From: a bacterium
Lineage (GTDB): Bacteria > Sumerlaeota > Sumerlaeia > MVZB01
Reading direction: 5' to 3'
Assembly: GCA_023480605.1 (NCBI GenBank)
Contig: JAMCWS010000331.1
Location: 1 to 19,633 of the forward strand
Length of the DNA stretch: 19,633 nt
Part shown: in pieces, positions 1 to 5,480 of the stretch
Layout: the number at the start of each line of letters is the position of its first letter
Numbering within the stretch: the stretch's first letter is position 1
Made by a program: the position numbers and the translations under genes
The notes under the pieces: generated by a model
Database searches by the model: none
Seen by the model: only the letters and a program-made list of their open reading frames with translations
Told to the model about the DNA's origin: nothing

Positions 1-1204
1 GGTGGTGTCGCTGGCGCCGCGTGAATTCATTGAAGAAAGGCGCGTTGCTGAACGGTTCGACGCCCGGCAGGCGCAGCAACGCCTCGCGAAGGCGCGCCGC
101 GCGGTCGAGGTTCAGCCGGCCCAGGTGGACGAAACCTTCCTTGCCCACCAGCGCCAGCCAGACGGTGACCATCGCCGCGCACAGCCCTTCATTAGTGCAG
201 ATGTTCGAGGTGGCCCGCTCGCGGCGGATATGCTGCTCACGGGTCTGGAGGGTCAGGACGAATCCGTCGCGGCCGCGGGCGTCCCGCGTGCGACCGACCA
301 GGCGGCCCGGCATGCGGCGGACGTGCTCGGCGCGCGTGGCGAAAAAACCCGCGTAGGGGCCGCCGTAGCTAAGCGGCAGGCCCAGCGGCTGCGCCTCGCC
401 GACGGCCGCGTCGGCGCCCCACTCGCCGGGCGGCTCCAGCACCGCAAGGCTCATCGGATTGACGGCGGCGATCGCCAACGCCCCATGGTCATGCGCGCGG
501 GCGGTCAATTCGGCCGCCGGTTCGAGGCAACCCCAGAAATTGGGCTGCGCGATGACCACGGCGGCGACGTCGTCGGCCGCGGCCGGCCAGGCGGCAGCGG
601 CCGGATCGGTCACGGCGCCGGCGCCACCGTTCCCGACCGCGCGGGCGGGGTAATCCAGCAACTCGATCCCCAGCCCGGCGGTGATGGTTCGCGCCACCTC
701 GCGCCAACGCGGATGCAGCGTCTCGGGCAGCAGCGCCTGGCGGCGGTCGGTGATCCGCACGGCCATCAGGATGGCTTCGGCCAAAGCCGAGGCGCCGTCA
801 TACATCGAGGCGTTGGCCACCTCCAGGCCCGTCAGCGCGCAAATCATCGACTGGAATTCGTAGATGATCTGGAGCGTGCCCTGGCTGGCCTCGGGCTGGT
901 AGGGCGTGTAGGCCGTGAGCAATTCGCCGCGCCGGGCGATCGCCTGGACGGCGGCCGGAATGAAATGTTCATAAGCCCCGGCGCCGATGAAACTGAGGTA
1001 GTGGACGGCGGCGGCCCGGTTCCGGCGGGCGCGCTCGCGCGCCAGGCGCAGAACCTCGTATTCCGACAGCCCTCGGGCCGGCCCGGGCGGTTCGGCCAGG
1101 CGAACATGGCGCGGAATCGGCGCGAACAAATCTTCGATGTCGTCGACGCCGATGGCTTCGAGCATGCGGGCGACGTCGTCGGGCGTGTTGGCGATGAACG
1201 ACAC
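1..1204 (-). CDS. gcvPA: Glycine dehydrogenase (decarboxylating) subunit 1, 3'-truncated by window edge
   Basis: This is the N-terminal-type half of the split P-protein of the glycine cleavage system. With subunit 2 (GcvPB, which carries the PLP lysine) it decarboxylates glycine and passes the aminomethyl group to lipoyl-GcvH in the cytoplasm. The reverse strand is open for 401 codons and runs off the window, so roughly 40-50 C-terminal residues are missing compared with the usual length of about 440-450. Family signatures I can read are YTPYQPEASQGTLQ near residue 100, NASMYDGASALAEA near 130, SYGGPYAGFFA near 280 and TSNICTNEGL near 340. The start is GTG at 1204, chosen because a strong AAAGGAGGG lies 5 bases upstream. 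The gene is divergent from the kinase at 1506. No glycine riboswitch is recognisable upstream. A gcvPB gene would be expected beyond the left edge, but that cannot be seen here. Confidence 0.93.
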   Translation of the reverse strand, partial: MSFIANTPDDVARMLEAIGVDDIEDLFAPIPRHVRLAEPPGPARGLSEYEVLRLARERARRNRAAAVHYLSFIGAGAYEHFIPAAVQAIARRGELLTAYTPYQPEASQGTLQIIYEFQSMICALTGLEVANASMYDGASALAEAILMAVRITDRRQALLPETLHPRWREVARTITAGLGIELLDYPARAVGNGGAGAVTDPAAAAWPAAADDVAAVVIAQPNFWGCLEPAAELTARAHDHGALAIAAVNPMSLAVLEPPGEWGADAAVGEAQPLGLPLSYGGPYAGFFATRAEHVRRMPGRLVGRTRDARGRDGFVLTLQTREQHIRRERATSNICTNEGLCAAMVTVWLALVGKEGFVHLGRLNLDRAARLREALLRLPGVEPFSNAPFFNEFTRRQRHH

Positions 1205-1209
1205 CGTGG

Positions 1210-1218
1210 CCCTCCTTT
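1210..1218 (-). promoter_or_regulatory. Shine-Dalgarno site of gcvPA
   Basis: The reverse strand reads AAAGGAGGG five bases before the GTG at 1204. This match to anti-SD decides the start, because a reading frame in a different phase spans the same region. Confidence 0.75.
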
Positions 1219-1304
1219 AAACTGCGCATTCGCCGCATACCCTCTTGAGGAGGGCGACAGCTTCATTTTAACGCGAAAAACGCCGGGGGGCCGCATAAAT
1301 CCAT

Positions 1305-1338
1305 ACGGCGCGTGTTTGCGGCGCGTGTTTACGGCGCG
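1305..1338. repeat. 13-bp tandem repeat, about 2.6 copies
   Basis: ACGGCGCGTGTTT (1305-1317), GCGGCGCGTGTTT (1318-1330) and ACGGCGCG (1331-1338) follow each other head to tail. They lie in the roughly 300-bp gap between the divergent gcvPA and histidine-kinase genes. The rest of that gap (1219-1505) shows no further gene or clear RNA structure. The repeat could be a regulator-binding array or simple slippage; nothing here distinguishes the two. Confidence 0.55.
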
Positions 1339-1505
1339 ATCGCCCCGGCGCGAAAGCGGGAGGGCGGGGGAGAAATTCGTCTCATCCTCAGCCGCGCGCA
1401 ATACGATAAGTGTAGTGTCGTCATCGCTCCATCGCCTATTGGTGTGGGGTATGCGGCCATGAATTCCCGTGGTCAATCCCGTTGATTGACGAACGAAGTC
1501 ATCGT

Positions 1506-3194
1506 ATGGCAGACGCGCAGCCACCCATAAATAACGCCATCGACTCAGGCGATACCCCGGGTCGACGGGATATACGGATACCCATTCGCGATTGCCTTTC
1601 GCCACTGCTGGTCGTCGCGCCCGACAGCCTCGACGTCGTCGAAGCAAACGACGCCGCGCATCACCTGCTCAATTACGAATCGGGTTGTCTGGTCGGCCGC
1701 GGTCTGGCGGACCTCATCCCCGGCAGGGACGACCTTGAAGGACTGCAGAATCTGTTGTTCATGAGCCAGAACAAGCCTTCGGTCCGTTACCCGGCCATCG
1801 AAATCAAGTTGCTCCGCGCCGACGGTTTTATCCTGTTGGCCGAAGCCGCCTTCGTCGCCCTGCTCCGGTCAAGCGCCGGCGAGCAGTGGCCTTGCCTGAA
1901 CCTGCGGGACGTCACTCAACACAGGGTCGCCCAGGAGCAACTGCTTGCCGAGAACCAGTCGGCCAGCTACCAGCACCTGGTCGAAGGAATCGCCGACGGC
2001 CTGCTGGCGCTGGACGGCGACGGCGACATCGTGTTCGCCAACACGAGCGCCGAACGCATACTGGGGCAGTCGCGCAACAGTCTGATCGGCTGCCACGTGG
2101 GGAGAATTTTTCCAAATCTGTCGCCCGCAACAGTCGGCGGGGCGCTCATCGATGAACTCCGCAGCAAGACCCAGAAGACCATCTCCGTTGCGGTGGAGAT
2201 CCGCGACCAGCTTCACCAATTCGAGTTGAGCTTCTATCCGCAGCGTGAGGGACTGGGCGTGATCTTCCGCGACGTCACCGAGCGCGTGAAGCACGAAATG
2301 GAGATCGCCAAGCTCAGCGCCACCATGGCGGCCAGCCAGGAACTGCTGCGTCACAAAAACAACGAACTGAACGTCTCGTTGGAAAAGCTGGCCCGCCTCA
2401 ACGCGCAACTGGCCCAGATCGATCAGCTCAAGAGCGAGTTCCTATCGAACACCAGCCATGAACTGCGAACCCCGCTCAACTCGATCATCGGCTTCCTGCA
2501 ACTGATCGGTGAGGGATTGTGCGAAAACCACGATGAGGAACTCGAATACGTCCGCAACTGCCTGGCTTCGGCCCAGCACCTGCTCGCCCTCATCACCGAC
2601 ATGCTCGACATCGCGAAGATCGAGGAGGGCCAGATGACCCTGCTGGTCGACGACATCGACCTGCGCGAGTTGTTCAACGAAATTTATCTTCAGCGGGTCG
2701 AGGCGGCGCGCCGGAAGTCGCTCAAACTGACCATTGAGCTCGATGAGTCGATCCTCGATTACAACGTGCGGGCCGATTACCGGCGCACGCGCCAGATCCT
2801 GCTCCACCTGATCGACAACTCGATCAAGTTCACCAGTGAGGGGGAGATCCGCCTCTGGACCGAGCCGGACCCCCAGCGCAACGATATGATCCGCTTCTGC
2901 ATCAACGACACCGGCATCGGGGTTCCGCTGGACCGCCAGGCGGCCATTTTCGAGAAATTCACCCAGGTCGACGGCACCTCGACCCGCAAATACCAGGGCA
3001 CCGGACTGGGGTTGGCGATCACCCGCAACCTGGTGGAAATGATGGGCGGCGAAATCCAGATCCATAGCCCCGGGGAAAATCGCGGCACGACAATCATCTT
3101 CACCCTGCCCATCGGCAGCAAGCGGCGCAACGAGGTGAAGGCGCGTCCCGAATTCGACCTCGACTTGGACGAGGTCATGCCGAAAACATTTTGA
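1506..3194 (+). CDS. Soluble PAS-PAS sensor histidine kinase
   Basis: A 562-residue cytoplasmic two-component sensor that would autophosphorylate on a histidine and pass phosphate to an unknown response regulator. Two PAS-like domains lie at about residues 30-140 and 155-260 (the second reads DGDIVFANTSAERILG). A helical linker follows at about 265-310, then HisKA with the H-box SHELRTPLNS (His318), then HATPase_c with an N-box (Asn438 in LIDNSIKF), a G1 box (DTGIG, Asp468), an F-box-like FEKFTQVDG and a G2 box (GTGLGL, about 498). There is no transmembrane segment, signal peptide or receiver domain. I prefer ATG at 1506; a TTG at 1482 would add eight residues, and neither has a strong Shine-Dalgarno. 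No response regulator is adjacent. The pilus operon follows after a 325-bp gap, so a role in controlling it is possible but unproven. Confidence 0.9.
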   Translation: MADAQPPINNAIDSGDTPGRRDIRIPIRDCLSPLLVVAPDSLDVVEANDAAHHLLNYESGCLVGRGLADLIPGRDDLEGLQNLLFMSQNKPSVRYPAIEIKLLRADGFILLAEAAFVALLRSSAGEQWPCLNLRDVTQHRVAQEQLLAENQSASYQHLVEGIADGLLALDGDGDIVFANTSAERILGQSRNSLIGCHVGRIFPNLSPATVGGALIDELRSKTQKTISVAVEIRDQLHQFELSFYPQREGLGVIFRDVTERVKHEMEIAKLSATMAASQELLRHKNNELNVSLEKLARLNAQLAQIDQLKSEFLSNTSHELRTPLNSIIGFLQLIGEGLCENHDEELEYVRNCLASAQHLLALITDMLDIAKIEEGQMTLLVDDIDLRELFNEIYLQRVEAARRKSLKLTIELDESILDYNVRADYRRTRQILLHLIDNSIKFTSEGEIRLWTEPDPQRNDMIRFCINDTGIGVPLDRQAAIFEKFTQVDGTSTRKYQGTGLGLAITRNLVEMMGGEIQIHSPGENRGTTIIFTLPIGSKRRNEVKARPEFDLDLDEVMPKTF

Positions 3195-3299
3195 CCGACC
3201 GCGACGGCCGCGATGCATGATTCCCCCCTCGGGCCGCGGTGAATGCTTTGACGCGGTCGCCGCCGTGCGCGCCGGACGCCCCGGCGGCGCTGAATTCAT

Positions 3300-3328
3300 T
3301 TGACATTCCAACACCACACTCATTCAAT
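3300..3328 (+). promoter_or_regulatory. Candidate sigma70-type promoter upstream of pilus operon
   Basis: TTGACA at 3300-3305 is a perfect -35 match, followed 17 bases later by TTCAAT (4 of 6) at 3323-3328. It sits at the edge of an AT-richer stretch upstream of the first prepilin gene. A 9-bp direct repeat TCGATCCGG lies downstream at 3375-3383 and 3393-3401. The -10 match is mediocre, so this is only a candidate. Confidence 0.3.
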
Positions 3329-3514
3329 GATGTTCAGTATTATTGGATTTTAGGCATTGCGCGTGTTCGGACAATCGATCCGGAATCGTCCTTCGATCCG
3401 GCCGCGGATTATTATGTCTTTCCCAATGGTGGGTCATTATTTTGTGATACAAACGGCGGCGGCGAATCGATTGGCAAGGGAATCACTGAAGGCACGTCAA
3501 CGAACGGCAGGTAG
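3326..3514 (+). pseudogene. Possible remnant of a major pilin C-terminus
   Basis: The 325-bp gap between the kinase and the first prepilin gene contains an open frame from GTG at 3239. Its last 63 codons (from NDVQYYWILG) look like the C-terminal part of GspG-like pilins of planctomycete-type bacteria, which typically run Y-W-L-G, an acidic stretch, then YDPTNGT-S-GDI. Here I read YYWILG, then DPESSFDPAADYY, then CDTNGGGESIGKGI. No prepilin leader or hydrophobic N-terminus exists upstream in any nearby frame, and the first 29 codons are GC-rich and unconvincing. It ends 5 bases before the next ATG. It may be a decayed pilin, the tail of a rearranged gene, or chance. The resemblance is from memory of the family, not a search. 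Confidence 0.3.
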
Positions 3515-3519
3515 ACATT

Positions 3520-3960
3520 ATGGTTGAGCTTCGGACCATCCAGGCGCCGGCAAAACGACGGCGGCCGCCCCGCCCCCACCGCCATGCCCATGGTTTCACG
3601 ATCGCCGAAATCATGATCGCGCTGGCGGTCCTGACGATCGTGGCTTACGGGGTTTACGACAATCTACAGAACACCTCGCGCCTCGGCCAGCAGCGCTACG
3701 AGCGTATCCAGGCGCAACTGCTGGCCCAGCAGGAACTGGAGCGCCTGCGCGCCTGCCCCTATGACGCGTTGCGCGCCTGGACGCCTCCGGCCATCGTCCA
3801 GAAACTGCCCAACCACCTCAAATTCGACTACCGCGACACCGTCGCCCCCCGCCCCGACGGGATGCTCGACCTTACCGTCCAGGTTGGCTGGAACATGGCC
3901 AAGGGACAGGAATTCAATGCGGCCAACAGTGTGACGCTCAAGGGGGTAAAAGCGCGATGA
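3520..3960 (+). CDS. Prepilin-like minor pilin/pseudopilin (PilV/GspI type)
   Basis: A 146-residue protein with a class III (type IV pilin) signal: a basic leader, then Gly25|Phe26-Thr-Ile-Ala-Glu30, with Glu at mature position +5, followed by a hydrophobic helix (about 26-46, IMIALAVLTIVAYGVY). It would be cleaved and N-methylated by a prepilin peptidase that is not in this window, then enter the pilus or pseudopilus through the inner membrane. The mature body is short (about 120 residues), as in GspI/PilV minor subunits. A weak GGCAGG precedes ATG 3520. The stop overlaps the next start as ATGA (3957-3960), indicating translational coupling. The exact paralogue (PilV or GspI) cannot be fixed from the sequence. 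Confidence 0.82.
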   Translation: MVELRTIQAPAKRRRPPRPHRHAHGFTIAEIMIALAVLTIVAYGVYDNLQNTSRLGQQRYERIQAQLLAQQELERLRACPYDALRAWTPPAIVQKLPNHLKFDYRDTVAPRPDGMLDLTVQVGWNMAKGQEFNAANSVTLKGVKAR

Positions 3961-4796
3961 GGCACCGCAACCCATTACCCGCAACCGCCCGGCGCGTGCG
4001 CGACGCCGCCGGCGTGACGCTGGTCGAACTGATCGTCGCCATCGCGATGCTGACCGTCTTCGCGGCCCTGGTTTACGGGATGATGACCACATCGGACCAA
4101 TCAACGCGCGCCCTGGTCCGCCGCCAGGCGGCGACGCAATACGCCCAGGAGATCATCGGCCAGGCGACCGACGCGATACGCGCCGCCATCCCGCCCGACA
4201 GCCTGACGGGCGCCGCCGCGCCGACGGTCAAACCGGTGTTTAAACGCGACCAATTGGGTCTATTGATGCTCAATCCATGGGGGCAGCGGGGACTCAGCCA
4301 GGTCGTGATCGACACGGCCGCGGCTGAAGGGCGCCAGGCGGCCTGCATCCAGCGGCGCATCCACCCGATCGCCGCCGCGGGGGGCGGTATACCCGAGGAA
4401 TCGGTCGCGCCCATCGCCGGCCGACCCGAGGGATTTACGCCTTCGATCCAGTTCGCCTACGCCTCGGTCGGCGGACCCGACCAGATGCCCGTATACAAGG
4501 ATAGCTGGGACGAGAATGGCTGGCCGGACCTGATCCAGGTAACCGTCCGGGCCGAGGTCGACGGCGACCACGAACGTCTGGTTGAGCTTCAGACGGCCGT
4601 CATCCCCGGACTCGTTCCCCCCGGGCAACCGGTCGCGGCGACGCCCGCCGCGCCGGCGCCGCTGGCGACCGCACCTACCCCGGCGCCCGCCACCCCGGCG
4701 CCCGCCGCCGCCGCCGCGCCCACGACACAACCGGCGCCGGCCGCCGCTCCGGTCCCAACGGCGGCTCCAGCCACCACCCCGGAGGTTAAGCCATGA
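3957..4796 (+). CDS. Prepilin-like minor pilin/pseudopilin (PilW/GspJ type) with Ala/Pro tail
   Basis: A 279-residue second prepilin-like protein. The leader ends Gly19|Val20-Thr-Leu-Val-Glu24, with Glu at +5, followed by a hydrophobic helix (LIVAIAMLTVFAALVYGMM, about 25-43). Size and position after the GspI/PilV-like gene suggest a GspJ/PilW-like tip subunit. Residues about 218-279 form a low-complexity Ala/Pro/Thr tail ending PEVKP, which is unusual for minor pilins and likely disordered. It overlaps the upstream gene by ATGA and the next open frame by ATGA (4793-4796), so it belongs to the same operon. The function of the tail is unknown: linker, glycosylation region and compositional drift are all possible. 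Confidence 0.8.
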   Translation: MRHRNPLPATARRVRDAAGVTLVELIVAIAMLTVFAALVYGMMTTSDQSTRALVRRQAATQYAQEIIGQATDAIRAAIPPDSLTGAAAPTVKPVFKRDQLGLLMLNPWGQRGLSQVVIDTAAAEGRQAACIQRRIHPIAAAGGGIPEESVAPIAGRPEGFTPSIQFAYASVGGPDQMPVYKDSWDENGWPDLIQVTVRAEVDGDHERLVELQTAVIPGLVPPGQPVAATPAAPAPLATAPTPAPATPAPAAAAAPTTQPAPAAAPVPTAAPATTPEVKP

Positions 4797-5416
4797 TGAT
4801 GCAGGCGACTTACTCCGCACCGGCCCGACGCAGCCTTTCGGCGAGAGGCCATATGGTAACCTTTAGCGCAAAAGGAAATACGAAAACCCCCGGAGGACCG
4901 GCCTCCGGGACGTATCCAGTAATGGAGGGATTCAATCATAAAAGACATCGTATTTGGGCAAGAAACATTGCCTCGTCATCGCGGCGGGCTTACGCCATGC
5001 TGATGGTCATCGGCGCCATCGCGCTGGTGACCATTCTGCTCGCCACGCTCCAGGGATCGATGAGTTTTACCCAACGCCAGACACGCCTGTCGGGCGAACG
5101 CATGGCACAAGCCCAGGCCACGGCGGCCGCGATCGCCATGGCCGTGGCCGCGCCGACCGCCGGACCGCAAACCATGACACTCACCGCGCCGGGCGACAAC
5201 CGGGTGACGGCGACGGTCCGGCCCCTGGCACCCACCGATCCGCTCTGGAGCCAACTGGGCGGACTGGCCCCGCGCGACGGCGATGAACTGCTGACCCTGG
5301 CCTGGCCGGCCGAAACGGCGGCGGGACCCGCCCGCCAATACATCATCAACCGCGCCGGCGCCCGCCGCCCGGTAGGCCTGGGTGCGGCGGCCGCCGCGTC
5401 GCCCGCCGGCAAATAG
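4793..5416 (+). CDS. Single-span PilX/GspK-like pilus accessory protein (start uncertain)
   Basis: The frame opened by ATG 4793 encodes 207 residues. A single hydrophobic helix (AMLMVIGAIALVTILLATLQ) lies at about 68-87, preceded by Arg-Arg. The position, third of three small pilin-type genes before the ATPase, and the ALVT-LLATL helix suit a GspK/PilX-like minor subunit, but the Gly/Glu prepilin cleavage motif is missing. The first ~60 codons are AT-richer than the neighbours and contain a strong RNA hairpin (4860-4917). The true start may therefore be ATG 4922 (residue 44) or ATG 4997 (residue 69), although neither has a good Shine-Dalgarno, and the ATGA overlap with the upstream gene favours 4793. 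The body after the helix is about 120 residues and ends in an Ala-rich stretch. The family assignment rests on context. Confidence 0.6.
   Translation: MMMQATYSAPARRSLSARGHMVTFSAKGNTKTPGGPASGTYPVMEGFNHKRHRIWARNIASSSRRAYAMLMVIGAIALVTILLATLQGSMSFTQRQTRLSGERMAQAQATAAAIAMAVAAPTAGPQTMTLTAPGDNRVTATVRPLAPTDPLWSQLGGLAPRDGDELLTLAWPAETAAGPARQYIINRAGARRPVGLGAAAAASPAGK
4860..4917 (+). promoter_or_regulatory. Predicted double stem-loop RNA inside the pilus operon
   Basis: Two adjacent hairpins can be drawn. The first pairs CCTTT (4860-4864) with AAAGG (4871-4875). The second pairs ATACG (4878-4882) with CGTAT (4911-4915) and, inside it, a perfect 8-bp stem CCCGGAGG (4889-4896) with CCTCCGGG (4902-4909) around the loop ACCGG, with an A-rich bulge on the 5' side. 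It ends 4-6 bases before ATG 4922. There is no poly-U tail, so it is not an obvious terminator. It may be a translational control element, a processing site, or a chance fold within coding sequence. Confidence 0.4.
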
Positions 5417-5470
5417 CAGTCGGCCGCCCACTGAACCCCGTGGAGGAGAGGGGAGCCCACCTCGCTCACG

Positions 5471-5475
5471 AAGGA
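5471..5475 (+). promoter_or_regulatory. Shine-Dalgarno site of the PilB/GspE ATPase
   Basis: AAGGA lies five bases before ATG 5481. It decides this start over the in-frame upstream ATG at 5382, whose 33 extra residues are Pro/Arg-rich, overlap the previous gene and are not family-like. Confidence 0.7.
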
Positions 5476-5480
5476 ACAAC

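Noticed and set aside
2..1462. A 486-codon open frame on the plus strand
   Set aside because: It is the mirror of gcvPA on the minus strand. Its translation is Arg/Gly/Ala-rich with no family motif, while the opposite strand reads clear glycine dehydrogenase signatures.
1205..1505. Glycine riboswitch ahead of gcvPA
   Set aside because: Glycine operons often carry tandem glycine aptamers, but I found no match to the conserved core in this gap.
844..1647. A 267-codon minus-strand frame
   Set aside because: It overlaps the gcvPA N-terminus out of phase and the kinase N-terminus in antisense; no motifs and Arg/Pro-rich composition.
2442..3323. A 293-codon minus-strand frame opposite the histidine kinase
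   Set aside because: The plus strand carries all kinase boxes in this interval; the antisense product has no recognisable domain.
3341..3362. Sigma-54 promoter before the pilin genes
   Set aside because: TTGG and TTGC elements are present, but the spacing between GG and GC is 12 rather than 10 bases.
4850..4925. c-di-GMP (GEMM-I) riboswitch
   Set aside because: GCAAA, GAAA and GGGACG strings occur in order, but the P1b stem pairing, the GACGCAAAGC core and the tetraloop receptor are missing, and the 8-bp hairpin falls where none is expected.
5382..5480. N-terminal 33-residue extension of the assembly ATPase
   Set aside because: Pro/Arg-rich, overlaps the previous gene and covers the Shine-Dalgarno of ATG 5481.
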